A model generated the notes under the pieces. That model searched no databases and was not told the origin of the DNA. It saw nothing but the letters and a program-made list of their open reading frames with translations. The position numbers and the translations under genes are program-made. Shown here piece by piece: positions 42,767-51,263 of a stretch of DNA of 64,000 bases (the first letter of the stretch is position 1; every line of letters begins with the position of its first letter). The stretch is taken from the NCBI RefSeq assembly GCF_900774055.1, contig NZ_CAAGSW010000005.1, positions 248,001 through 312,000 on the forward strand, written 5' to 3'. This DNA comes from Methanococcoides sp. AM1. Lineage in GTDB: Archaea > Halobacteriota > Methanosarcinia > Methanosarcinales > Methanosarcinaceae.

Positions 42767-44596
42767 TTACCAAGTATACTTTGGTAATTCGATTTCAAGT
42801 GTCGCCATAAGTTTGGTTATTTCAATTCTTATTGTTCTTTGTGACACTTTTTTTTGTCTTGAGCAATCGAAATGCTGTGCAACCTTCACTATATCTTTAC
42901 CATGCTTGGCCTTGCTTACTTCTGTGATCTCATGCTCTTTCCAATAATGGTATGCATAATTTGGATCTACACCTTCACTTTTTAGGAACTTACTAACCTC
43001 GGCTTGGTTAAAATCAATATATGTAATTCCGTTGGATTTACAGTACCATCCATAAACAGGTGTTCTTGTTTGCATTGCCACTATTGTCAGTTGCTCATTT
43101 GATTTGTTGATCTCATTTATGAAATGATTTGTATGTGATCCCATCCAATTATGAACTTTCTCTAATGCTACAATTGCTTGATCTTTGACTGGATTCTTTA
43201 ATACTGCCTCTTCATAAATCTCATTTGTAACATCTGACGGATTTACACGCTCAATACCAATATCATTATACACTTCTTCCAACAACCGACCTGCAACTGT
43301 TATTGCTGCAAAATAATCAATCAATCGATTATTGATGTCATTATCCATCATTGGGAATTGAGCTTTGTACTTCCTAAACCATTTATTAAGCTCTTTCCTG
43401 TACTGGAATATCTTTGCAATAAACAATTCAGCAATATGTCCATAATTGTTCTTGTTTGTGTGCTTAGATTCATCAACAGCTTCTTTAATTCCGCTTTGAC
43501 CTATTCCACCATAAAGCTCTATAACTCGTGCAAATTGTCCTGTATTACCATCATAATTAATGATTGGCTTCTCACCATTTGTTATGGCTACATTCTTCCA
43601 TGAGCCCTTTTCTCTTAATCCACCATCTTTTTTGGCTCTTCCTTTTTCAGTTTCATTTGCAATTGTGTAAACTATTGCTTGTAAGGTGCTATCTGATGAA
43701 TTGGTTGTTTCATCATAATACAATGGAAGGTCTGAAAACTTCTTTGCGTTTTCTTCAACTGAAGCTACTGTACTTTCACCTTTATTCTGAAGTTTTTGTG
43801 GATTTCCTATATGGCTCATAGCAACGAATGACATTGCTGTTTTGCCAGTACTTGTTGATCCAGGTAAATCTACTATAAAGGATTGAACACTAAGCAATTC
43901 CAGTAGTAATGATGTCATTACTGCATAACACACAAACCTAACTTTTGGATAAACCAACAATCCTCTGTTACCATTTACCCAATCTTGAATTGTGCCTTTT
44001 TTAGCAAGCAAATCTTCTACATCGCTGTCTTTAAGAATTACTTCCTTTGTTCCAGTTGTACAATACAGTTTATGACCATATACGAAGCAATCATTATCTT
44101 CTTTCCAGCCATTGGATACTGCAACAATACCTTGCCTTAATGTGCCTTTTGATGAATTGCTTTGCAAACATTTTCTAAAGTATTTTGTAACTTTTCCTGC
44201 ATCTTTCTCATCAGTCACAAAACCTTTACTTATAAGATTTTCAAAAATTCCTTTTCTTGTAAATACTTCTTTTTGCTTAATCCATTCATTATGTTCCTTG
44301 CCAAATATGTCATAAAATGTTACTTCTAACCATGGTTCATTATCATCGATACCAGAACTATATCCTGTTAGCATGCAAGGTGTTTCGCATATTTCATATC
44401 CGACTGGATTACTATTTTCATCAAGGATTGGACTTCCTTCCTTGTCATATCGAATTTCTCTTATGTACCTGCTTCCTACACTGTATCCATCTGGCATTGA
44501 GCAAGGTGTATCAAAAAATTGGGTGGTTAAGTTCACCTTACCTTCTGTAAGGACATTACCTTCCATCTCATCAACTTTAATCTCATCCACTGACAT
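42767..44596 (-). CDS. DUF927-family replicative helicase-like ATPase
   Basis: 609 aa from the ATG at 44594-44596 (AGGAG about 9 nt upstream); an ATG 18 codons earlier has no such site. The central ATPase has Walker A LPGSTSTGKTAMSF and Walker B LPLYYDETTNSS, followed by GSWKNVAITNGEKPI. This order is typical of DUF927 proteins, superfamily III-like helicases of plasmids and proviruses. The N-terminal 200 residues may hold a primase-associated or DNA-binding domain; a winged helix is likely at the C-terminus. With the adjacent repeats it forms the presumed replication module of the element. Confidence 0.82.
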   Translation of the reverse strand: MSVDEIKVDEMEGNVLTEGKVNLTTQFFDTPCSMPDGYSVGSRYIREIRYDKEGSPILDENSNPVGYEICETPCMLTGYSSGIDDNEPWLEVTFYDIFGKEHNEWIKQKEVFTRKGIFENLISKGFVTDEKDAGKVTKYFRKCLQSNSSKGTLRQGIVAVSNGWKEDNDCFVYGHKLYCTTGTKEVILKDSDVEDLLAKKGTIQDWVNGNRGLLVYPKVRFVCYAVMTSLLLELLSVQSFIVDLPGSTSTGKTAMSFVAMSHIGNPQKLQNKGESTVASVEENAKKFSDLPLYYDETTNSSDSTLQAIVYTIANETEKGRAKKDGGLREKGSWKNVAITNGEKPIINYDGNTGQFARVIELYGGIGQSGIKEAVDESKHTNKNNYGHIAELFIAKIFQYRKELNKWFRKYKAQFPMMDNDINNRLIDYFAAITVAGRLLEEVYNDIGIERVNPSDVTNEIYEEAVLKNPVKDQAIVALEKVHNWMGSHTNHFINEINKSNEQLTIVAMQTRTPVYGWYCKSNGITYIDFNQAEVSKFLKSEGVDPNYAYHYWKEHEITEVSKAKHGKDIVKVAQHFDCSRQKKVSQRTIRIEITKLMATLEIELPKYTW

Positions 44597-44751
44597 TATA
44601 AGCACTCCTAATCCATAATTTACAGCAGAAATCACAATTAGGAACCACAAAGTACAATAGGACTTATCCCATAATTATTATGTAAGAACAATAAGTGGGG
44701 ATGAATCCTTTACGGGTTCTTCCTGTCGTTTATTTCTACTGCTTCTTGGAT

Positions 44752-44919
44752 TTAGTTATCCAGCTCCTGCTTCAAGTGCTGATAGACGAAATTATCGAGG
44801 AATGAACTTCGGGATATGCTCCCTCTTGCTTTGTCTACCAGCTCGATTGTCTCATCATAAAAATTGACTGAATACGTCTTCTTTAAATGCTTTGGGAGAC
44901 TATTTCTCTTGAGATTCAT
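44752..44919 (-). CDS. Small ribbon-helix-helix protein (55 aa)
   Basis: ATG at 44917-44919 with AAGGAGG 7 nt upstream, an excellent ribosome binding site. The product starts MNLKRNSLPKHLKKTYSVNF; the ribbon YSVNFYDETIELVDKARGSI and helix SRSSFLDNFVYQHLKQEL match a CopG/Arc-type fold. The start overlaps the stop of the 48-aa gene (ATGA). Probably a copy-number, partition or transcription repressor for the replication module; it lies just upstream of the helicase gene. Confidence 0.75.
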   Translation of the reverse strand: MNLKRNSLPKHLKKTYSVNFYDETIELVDKARGSISRSSFLDNFVYQHLKQELDN

Positions 44920-45062
44920 TCCTGAACCTCCTTGGCGTATTCAAAAGCAGTTTTAGCCAATAGCTGATTACTGCCATCGTCAAACTTAGCCATGTTTTCC
45001 AAACTATCCTGATGGTTCAAGACCACATCTAAGACCCAGTTTTCAGGTTTTATTTTACTCAT
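44916..45062 (-). CDS. Small hypothetical protein (48 aa)
   Basis: ATG at 45060-45062 with GAGGT 6 nt upstream; the stop overlaps the next start by ATGA. The product begins MSKIKPENWVLDVVLNHQDS and ends LAKTAFEYAKEVQE; it is helical and acidic. No family recognised. Coupled translation with the ribbon-helix-helix gene suggests a functional pair. Confidence 0.65.
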   Translation of the reverse strand: MSKIKPENWVLDVVLNHQDSLENMAKFDDGSNQLLAKTAFEYAKEVQE

Positions 45063-45412
45063 GTTTTAACCTCACATGAGCCAAAAAAAGAATGTAATTT
45101 TACATCAGCAAGATTGCTGCCGGAGAACAAGACTCCTCTGACTCGATTTGTGTTTCCACATTTAGTATAAATGTATCACTATGTATATAAATGATATGAT
45201 CCATTTTCGATATGTTACGGCTTGTTTTCCAAAATCCTTGATTTATAGTTATTATGTGCCTGTTTCGGCAGTGAAACTAAGGTTTTAGAGGGATTAGAAT
45301 CTTAGAAAGGTATTTTTAATTTTGCATGATATTTGTAGAGAGTATATCATGGTATAGGCAGAGGCAATAAATCCTGTCACACGCAATCTACGTGCGGCTC
45401 TGAGAAAAAAAA
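45063..45412. other. Intergenic region upstream of the small regulator pair
   Basis: About 350 bases between the 48-aa gene and the 3' end of the integrase gene. On the minus strand ATTTATATA and ATTTATAC near 45160-45205 are TATA candidates for the small regulator genes. No ORF supported. Confidence 0.5.
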
Positions 45413-46615
45413 TTACGCACTCGCTTTTAGTTGCATAAACAATTCTTTGAATTTTGGATCTTCAACCAATTTCTCCATTAACATCATCGAAACCTCATCC
45501 TTCTCTGCCCTAACTTCAGCATTTAGTCCATAACCGCACTTTCTGCACCATCTACTTGCCTTAGGATTGATCTCTTTGCAGCGTGGACATCTTTCAGGCA
45601 TCATAGCATCGTCCTGTGTCTCGACTTTTTTGATACCGTACATGGCTAATACTGCATCGTCAGTGTCCTTCCCTGATAGGTGAACATAAACACCTGCCAT
45701 ATTGGAGTCAGGAGTCCAGCCAAGATAACTCTTCATCTGTTGCTCGGTCATGTGAGATGCGAGATGTGTTGCCCTTGCATGTCTGAATGAATGTGGATTT
45801 ACTCTTTTCTTGACGCCAGCCTTTTCAGCAATTTTATTAAAGCTCTTACGGACTGTATCAGTGGTTATACCCTTCTGCTTTTTGTCAAGTGATATCCATA
45901 ATGGTGCATCGGGATTGTCCTTCTGCGGATGACAATCAATCCACTGCCTTAGGTATGATGCCGCATAAACTAATCTGATCCTTCTTGCACCAGTCTTGCC
46001 CTCAGGAAACACGACAGTGCATCCATTGTTATCAAACTGGACATTTTTAATCTTACAAGATACTTGTTCTCCTATCCTTGCACCTGATTCATACAATGCA
46101 GCAAGTAGTGCTTTGTCGCGCATTGAGTTTGCATGTTCTATAAGCTTCTGCACTTCCTCGCCAGTCAATAAATCCTCAGGTAATCTCCGACCATTCTTTA
46201 GTGGTTTGATCTCAACCATGTCCACAAGTTCAGGCTTATCGAGAAACTTCAACAGGTCTCGCAAATGTGCCTTTCGTGTCATCTTAGTTGCTTCTGAAAG
46301 AGGTCTTGTTACCCCACCACGTTTGTAAGTGTGGGTTTGGAGGAATGTCAAGAAATTGTCTATATCCCCCTCCGATATTGAATCCAGTTCAATGTCATTA
46401 TGACTAAATAATAAAATCAAGTCTGCAATTATATTATGAATTGTACTTTTTGTAACTCGATTCCTTCTTATCAAATGATTCACATATTTGATTGAAATTT
46501 CGACATTTGAACTTGAAGTTATGGGAGATATTGTCTCGCCAGTTTCCAATACATTTTCCTTATCTAGTGCCTTCAATCGTTCAATAATATTCGTTAATTT
46601 TTCTTCTGTCATCAT
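45413..46615 (-). CDS. Tyrosine recombinase (integrase) with C-terminal zinc ribbon
   Basis: About 400 aa from the ATG at 46613-46615. It has an N-terminal SAM-like core-binding domain (about 55-130) and a catalytic domain with the first arginine in ESGARIGE, HSFRHARATHL (H-x2-R) and the nucleophile tyrosine in MAGVYVHLS. After the catalytic domain comes a zinc ribbon CPRCKEINPKASRWCRKCG (about 345-363), seen in several archaeal integrases. It starts about 50 bp from the right attachment site and is transcribed into the element, the usual arrangement. Confidence 0.92.
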   Translation of the reverse strand: MMTEEKLTNIIERLKALDKENVLETGETISPITSSSNVEISIKYVNHLIRRNRVTKSTIHNIIADLILLFSHNDIELDSISEGDIDNFLTFLQTHTYKRGGVTRPLSEATKMTRKAHLRDLLKFLDKPELVDMVEIKPLKNGRRLPEDLLTGEEVQKLIEHANSMRDKALLAALYESGARIGEQVSCKIKNVQFDNNGCTVVFPEGKTGARRIRLVYAASYLRQWIDCHPQKDNPDAPLWISLDKKQKGITTDTVRKSFNKIAEKAGVKKRVNPHSFRHARATHLASHMTEQQMKSYLGWTPDSNMAGVYVHLSGKDTDDAVLAMYGIKKVETQDDAMMPERCPRCKEINPKASRWCRKCGYGLNAEVRAEKDEVSMMLMEKLVEDPKFKELFMQLKASA

Positions 46616-46654
46616 ATAACCACATAACATATATTACCCTGATGGGATATATAA

Positions 46655-46686
46655 GTTGGGTAATTGTTCGTACAAAAACGATTTAT
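46655..46686. repeat. Right attachment site of the element (attR core plus arm)
   Basis: The core at 46665-46686 is TGTTCGTACA-A-AAACGATTTAT, a direct repeat of 20927-20948 with one mismatch. The arm GTTGGGTAATT at 46655-46665 is the exact inverse complement of 20957-20967. After the core comes the upstream region of the PHP gene, whose likely TATA (GATTTATATTGG, 46680-46691) partly overlaps the core. Confidence 0.8.
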
Positions 46687-46739
46687 ATTGGAATGACATT
46701 TAGAGACCATTCATTTTATACATTTTTGCAGGTGAGCAA

Positions 46740-47378
46740 ATGATAGACCTACACACACATACCGTTTTCAGTGACGGAGAACTTATCCCAAGCGAACTTG
46801 TCCGCAGGGCTGTAACCTTCGGATATCGCGGTATTGGAATAACGGATCATGTTGATTATACTAACATAGAACATGTACTCTCATGCGTAAAGAAAGCAAA
46901 ATACATGGAAGAGGTTATGGATATCCGGATACTGCCGGGAGTTGAGCTCACACACGTCCACCCTGCAAAGATCGCACCCCTTGCAAGAATGGCAAAGGAA
47001 CTGGGAGCAGAGATCGTGGTCGTTCATGGAGAATCACCAGTCGAACCTGTTGCACCTGGAACCAATGCTGCATCTGTGATATGTGAAGATGTAGACATCC
47101 TCGCACACCCGGGATTCCTTACCACCGAGGAAGCACAGCTGGCAATTGACAACGATGTCTGCATTGAGATCACCGCAAGGAACGGGCATAACAGAACTAA
47201 CGGACATGTTGCAAGGATATGTACTGAGGTAGGCGCTACCATGGTAGTTGATACCGACACTCACAGTCCAGATAATCTCATCACAAAAGAGACAGCCCTG
47301 AAAGTTGCCATGGGAGCCGGACTCACAGAAGACCAGGCAAAGAAGGTCCTCGAGAATTCTGTTCGATTCATCGAATGA
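46740..47378 (+). CDS. PHP-domain phosphoesterase
   Basis: 212 aa. The PHP metal-binding motifs are complete: DLHTHTVFSDGE at the N-terminus, GITDHVDYTN, GVELTHVHP, VVVHGES, DILAHPGF and DTDTHSPDNL. Related to histidinol-phosphatase/PolX-type phosphoesterases; the substrate is unknown. AGGTG precedes the ATG. It would be the divergent neighbour of the DUF211 gene if the mobile element were absent. A hairpin terminator follows. Confidence 0.88.
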   Translation: MIDLHTHTVFSDGELIPSELVRRAVTFGYRGIGITDHVDYTNIEHVLSCVKKAKYMEEVMDIRILPGVELTHVHPAKIAPLARMAKELGAEIVVVHGESPVEPVAPGTNAASVICEDVDILAHPGFLTTEEAQLAIDNDVCIEITARNGHNRTNGHVARICTEVGATMVVDTDTHSPDNLITKETALKVAMGAGLTEDQAKKVLENSVRFIE

Positions 47379-47423
47379 TGGCGGTCCTCTTTAATTACCA
47401 GCCATAAGAGCAACATTCATTCA

Positions 47424-47455
47424 TGCCGGGCATTCCGGCACATGATCTTTTTTTA
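47424..47455 (+). terminator. Intrinsic-type terminator after the PHP gene
   Basis: TGCCGG (47424-47429) pairs with CCGGCA (47435-47440) around GCATT, followed by a run of T at 47448-47454. It ends the plus-strand transcript of the PHP gene. Confidence 0.65.
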
Positions 47456-47540
47456 TCCACATTTAATCCTTAAATTGAGCCTCTGCAAATATGCAAGTTC
47501 AAAAAGCATAGTATTCAATACTTTTTTAAAGTCTTTAAGA

Positions 47541-48128
47541 TCAGAAATGGCTTAGAGTTTGCTTTTTACCATCAAAAACAAGCTCGAAGGTAAACTCCCC
47601 GTTGATCGGACCTTCTATCACTACGCCCTCACTAATGTTCCCATACGAATAGGCATCCTCATCGAATACCCATTTGTTATCATCAAAAATGCCTTTTCTA
47701 AATAATACTGGTTCACCGCTGATAAGAACACGTGTTTTAACTCCGCTGGCATAGCTGCAGAGAATAGTGTTGTCTTCCACAGACCATGCCGTGTTCGTAA
47801 GGTTCCCATCAGCATCGGGATCTGGATCAACTCCGAAAGCGACATAATTCACATGGTCCGGCATGGAAAGTTCCACAGTGCACATCGAACCATCCGTACC
47901 CTTTGAAGAAATATCCCTGGCATAGCCATGCTGTATGGAGGAGATCTTCAGGGCAGCATCTTCCAGCTGCCTGTCAACATCAGCATCATCCATTACAGGA
48001 GAAATGTTGTTCCATGAAACTGCTGCAAGCACCACTACAAGAGCAGTGATCGTAAGATAGACCACCATTTTCAGCGGGATGGTGTCCACACCACGAGTAT
48101 CTTCAAGAAAACGTTGAAGGTAGCCCAC
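47541..48128 (-). CDS. Archaeal type IV pilin-like secreted protein
   Basis: 195 aa from the GTG at 48126-48128, chosen because AGGTGA lies 6 nt upstream; the GTG two codons earlier overlaps it. The N-terminus has DTRGVDTIPLKMVVYLTITA followed by a hydrophobic stretch to about residue 36, a layout seen in archaeal pilin-like proteins. The remainder is a beta-rich extracytoplasmic domain. It follows the ITPase gene by 46 nt and may be read from the same transcript. Confidence 0.68.
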   Translation of the reverse strand: MGYLQRFLEDTRGVDTIPLKMVVYLTITALVVVLAAVSWNNISPVMDDADVDRQLEDAALKISSIQHGYARDISSKGTDGSMCTVELSMPDHVNYVAFGVDPDPDADGNLTNTAWSVEDNTILCSYASGVKTRVLISGEPVLFRKGIFDDNKWVFDEDAYSYGNISEGVVIEGPINGEFTFELVFDGKKQTLSHF

Positions 48129-48174
48129 GATCACTCACCTGAAAGATAGAATAAAACAAATCGGCTGGACAGCA

Positions 48175-48720
48175 TCAGTCCAGCCACTCGAAGAACTTGT
48201 CAAGTGCCCTGCGCCTGTGGGAAAATGTGTTCTTAATCTCAGTCCCAAGTTCACCGAAGGTCTTTCCCTCGTACTCGAATATCGGATCATATCCAAACCC
48301 GCCGGTACCGCGCTCCTCAAAGGCGATCTTTCCTTCCACAGTACCTGTGAAAACGGAAGGTTCACCCCCGGGTTCGCAATAGCCGATCACCGACTTGAAT
48401 ACGGCGGTCCTGTCTTCCTCATCTTCCATGAGCTTCAGGACCTTCTGGTTTCCGAGATTATCCTCCACAAATGCTGAATACGGGCCGGGAAACCCATTCA
48501 GTGCATTGATGAACAGACCGGAATCATCTACCATAACAGGATGTTTTAGTTTTTCAGCAGCCCATTTTGCACCGTATGAAGCAATAGGCTCAAGATCATC
48601 TTCCTGAAGTTCGGGATAGCCATCCGCATTCTGCATCAGCTCAATGTCCTTTGCAGCCAGTATCTCCTTTGCTTCTCCGAACTTTCCCTTATTTCCAGTA
48701 ACAAATACCATTTTACGCAT
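48175..48720 (-). CDS. XTP/dITP diphosphatase (Ham1/RdgB family)
   Basis: 181 aa. House-cleaning pyrophosphatase that removes non-canonical purine NTPs. Motifs: VTGNKGKFGEAKEIL at the N-terminus, VMVDDSGLFINALNGFPGPYSAFV in the middle, GFGYDPIFEYEGKTFGE and FSHRRRALDKF at the end. GAGGGG lies 5 nt before the ATG, which overlaps the end of bud32 by 8 nt. The kae1-bud32-ITPase order is common in euryarchaea. Confidence 0.94.
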   Translation of the reverse strand: MRKMVFVTGNKGKFGEAKEILAAKDIELMQNADGYPELQEDDLEPIASYGAKWAAEKLKHPVMVDDSGLFINALNGFPGPYSAFVEDNLGNQKVLKLMEDEEDRTAVFKSVIGYCEPGGEPSVFTGTVEGKIAFEERGTGGFGYDPIFEYEGKTFGELGTEIKNTFSHRRRALDKFFEWLD

Positions 48721-49285
48721 AACGACCCCTCTTTTCGATCTCTTTTATCCGAAGCAGAACATCATCTGCTTTGTCAAGTTTCCTTCTGTAACCACGACAG
48801 AATGCTTCAATCAGCTCTTCATAATTTGCATGTGTACTTTCAAATGTCTGGAAAAGCACATGGACATCCACACCTCTGGACTCCACCGAACCGTCGACGA
48901 ATGACAGCCCAAAATCTATCAGGTAAATACGACCATCCTTTACGATCATATTGGAAGTTGTAAGATCTCCATGGATTATCCCACCGCTGTGAAGCCGGCC
49001 GATAACCTCGCCCACCATTTCACACAGCTCAGCATCCACCAGATATTTCAATGGCTTTCCATCAATGAACTCCATCTCAATTGTATAATCATAGATATCA
49101 TGAATAATCGGAGTTGCAACACCACACCGTCTGGCCTCTGACATCAGGCGTGCTTCTGCTCGCGTCCTTTCCTTACGGATCCTCTCATCCAGCTCCTGAA
49201 CCCTGTACCGTTTAGGTATGCGTTCCTTGACCACGAAACCATCTTTAAGGCTTACATTGGCCTCCGCACCACTTCTCAGGTACAT
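48713..49285 (-). CDS. bud32: KEOPS complex kinase/ATPase Bud32
   Basis: 190 aa from the ATG at 49283-49285 (AGGAGGTG 5 nt upstream). Small atypical kinase that activates Kae1 for t6A tRNA modification. Visible motifs: RSGAEANVSL, VVKERIPKRYR, HGDLTTSNMIV (catalytic loop) and YLIDFGLSFVDGSVESRGVDV. It is separate from kae1 here, whereas some euryarchaea have the two fused. It overlaps the kae1 stop by 1 nt. Confidence 0.95.
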   Translation of the reverse strand: MYLRSGAEANVSLKDGFVVKERIPKRYRVQELDERIRKERTRAEARLMSEARRCGVATPIIHDIYDYTIEMEFIDGKPLKYLVDAELCEMVGEVIGRLHSGGIIHGDLTTSNMIVKDGRIYLIDFGLSFVDGSVESRGVDVHVLFQTFESTHANYEELIEAFCRGYRRKLDKADDVLLRIKEIEKRGRYA

Positions 49286-50295
49286 CAAAGCACCTCCTGA
49301 TGCTTATCAGCGATCCATGTGACATCCACGGTATCGGGCCTGAAGCTTGGATCAACGTGTGAGTTTTCAATAGGGGTGGTGGTTCCTGACTTGAACATCA
49401 GCAGGCCGGTGTATGCGATCATTGCACCGTTGTCACCCATGAACTTCCTTTCCGGAACATAGAAACGTGCTTCGCGATCATCACACATCACATCCAGCAT
49501 CTCCCTGAGCCTCATGTTCGCACCCACACCACCTGCAAGAAGCACCTCGCTCTTGCCGGTATGTGCAAGTGCACGCTCTGTTACCTCCACAAGCATTGCA
49601 AAAGCATTCTCCTGGAAAGAGTAACACACATCTTCAAGTGAAGAAGAACTCAGCGCATCTTTGGCAGCCGTGGAAAGTCCGGAAAATGAGAAATCCATGC
49701 CTTTGACAACATAAGGCATTTTGACATAGCCTGTAGCTCCCTTTGCATATTCCTCTACCTTTGGACCCCCAGGGTGGCTTAAGCCTGCGCTCCTTGCAAA
49801 CTTATCAAGTGCATTCCCGATGCCAATATCAAGGGTCTCACCGAATATCCGGTATTTTCCAGCCCTGTGGGCAAGGACCTGCGAATTACCTCCACTTACA
49901 TACAGTACAACCGGATCATTTGCCGGTGTCTTCCACCTTCCGATCTCGATGTGTGCAATACAGTGATTCACACCCACCAGAGGAACATCAAGTGACATTG
50001 CAAGTGCTCTTGCAGATGTGGCAACGGTCCTGAGACATGCACCAAGCCCCGGGCCCTGTGAGAATGCAATTGCATCAATATCATTTGGATGGTGGCCTTT
50101 CTCCTTAAATTCCTTCAGGAGCCTTTCGATAACAGCAGATGCATACAATGCATGATGCTGGGCAGCTTCCCTGGGATGGATACCGCCGATCGCCGGACGA
50201 TATGTTTCCGTGACCTCTGCGATAACATCGTCTTCGTCAACAATTGCTGCACTCAGGTTCCATGCTGTGCCTTCTATACCAAGAACTGTGGTCAA
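49285..50295 (-). CDS. kae1: tRNA N6-adenosine threonylcarbamoyltransferase Kae1
   Basis: 336 aa, ASKHA-fold subunit of KEOPS that transfers threonylcarbamoyl to A37 of tRNA. Motifs: GIEGTAWNLSAAIV, GGIHPREAAQHHA, VGVNHCIAHIEIGR (metal-binding histidines), LYVSGGNSQVLA, VLLAGGVGANMRLREML and MGDNGAMIAYTG. The start is a TTG at 50293-50295 with AAGGAG 9 nt upstream. Together with bud32 it forms a two-gene KEOPS unit. Confidence 0.95.
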   Translation of the reverse strand: MTTVLGIEGTAWNLSAAIVDEDDVIAEVTETYRPAIGGIHPREAAQHHALYASAVIERLLKEFKEKGHHPNDIDAIAFSQGPGLGACLRTVATSARALAMSLDVPLVGVNHCIAHIEIGRWKTPANDPVVLYVSGGNSQVLAHRAGKYRIFGETLDIGIGNALDKFARSAGLSHPGGPKVEEYAKGATGYVKMPYVVKGMDFSFSGLSTAAKDALSSSSLEDVCYSFQENAFAMLVEVTERALAHTGKSEVLLAGGVGANMRLREMLDVMCDDREARFYVPERKFMGDNGAMIAYTGLLMFKSGTTTPIENSHVDPSFRPDTVDVTWIADKHQEVL

Positions 50296-50409
50296 TAAAT
50301 AAGTCTCCTTGAAAAGTAATGTCGTTTTTTGTGTGTATTAACCTTGCGTCCTTACATATAACTTACCAGTTGAGAAACGTTTTAGTAGTTAGCAAGACAA
50401 TCCACCATC

Positions 50410-50685
50410 ATGGAAGAGAAGAGCAGAACAACCATAAAAGCAAACAGCAAACCAGAGATCACTACCGAGGAGCTCCTGCGAAACATCGGTCAACCACATC
50501 TTGGAACACACATACCACCATCACTAAGTGATGAGCTTCCTGCCCTTGATGGAATTGAGTTCATGCCACACAAGACAGCCGGATTACAGTCACCAGCAGA
50601 TATGTGGATCGACAAAGCAAGGATCAGCGATAACATTCACAAAAAAACTGTTGTGGAGAAGATCCTGAAGGGTAAAACACTCTAA
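50410..50685 (+). CDS. Small hypothetical protein
   Basis: 91 aa, charged and probably mostly disordered at the N-terminus, with TTEELLRNIGQPHLGTHIPP and a C-terminal helix DNIHKKTVVEKILKGKTL. No family recognised. It is transcribed away from kae1. There is no ribosome binding site before the ATG (CAATCCACCATC), so a leaderless message is likely. Confidence 0.62.
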   Translation: MEEKSRTTIKANSKPEITTEELLRNIGQPHLGTHIPPSLSDELPALDGIEFMPHKTAGLQSPADMWIDKARISDNIHKKTVVEKILKGKTL

Positions 50686-51263
50686 ATTCAGACACTTTAA
50701 ACTAAGATGATCAAAACAAAGTGATCATTATTAAACCTGCTTTTGCAGTTTCACAACCGGAAGATAACTATTTTTCTTCCTGAAGTCAAGTGAGAGTTTG
50801 GCATTAAAACAAGCTCTCCTATTTTACTGAAAAAAATGATTCATAGAGATTTTCTTCCTCTGAATGACAAGAGCATGGAAAATTGAATGGCTCTTTTTGG
50901 ATCTTTCAAATCGATTTTCTGACAATAATTATCAAAAGTTGGACTAAAGAGAAGATATTCTCTTAAAATATCAGACCTTTTAAAGCCAGATATTTAAGCC
51001 AAAAACCGATTATTTTGAACTTTTCTTTACGTTCAAACCATTTCTGATTTTATCTGATCACCAATTTATTAATGAAAAATTACACAAAAAATAGCACCAT
51101 ATTAAAATAACATTGATAAGTTAGTTATTGTAATAAATTTAATTTTCAACATCAAGAAGCAGTGGTCTTACAAGCATGAGACGTCAAAGCTTCCGGTCAA
51201 AGTTAAATTATATCATTTGTTTCACACATACCTAATTTTGTAGAAAGTGAGATGGTGTAATTG
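50686..51263. other. A+T-rich intergenic region
   Basis: About 570 bases with no supported gene. It presumably contains the promoter of the following three-gene operon (TATA-like TTAAATTATATC near 51202-51213). No hairpin, repeat or RNA fold stood out. Confidence 0.5.

Larger units (their letters stand above)
20927..46686. mobile_element. Integrative element of about 25.7 kb with tyrosine recombinase, replication module and defence cargo
   Basis: Bounded by a 22-bp direct repeat (20927-20948 and 46665-46686, 21/22 identical). Just inside each end lies an 11-bp arm sequence in inverted orientation (AATTACCCAAC 20957-20967; GTTGGGTAATT 46655-46665). A tyrosine recombinase gene starts some 50 bp from the right end. 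The interior is clearly A+T-richer than both flanks and lacks housekeeping genes. It encodes a DUF927 helicase, iteron-like repeats, ribbon-helix-helix proteins and nuclease/antiviral genes. The chromosome on either side (DUF211 gene, PHP gene) would join neatly if the element were removed. Confidence 0.82.
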
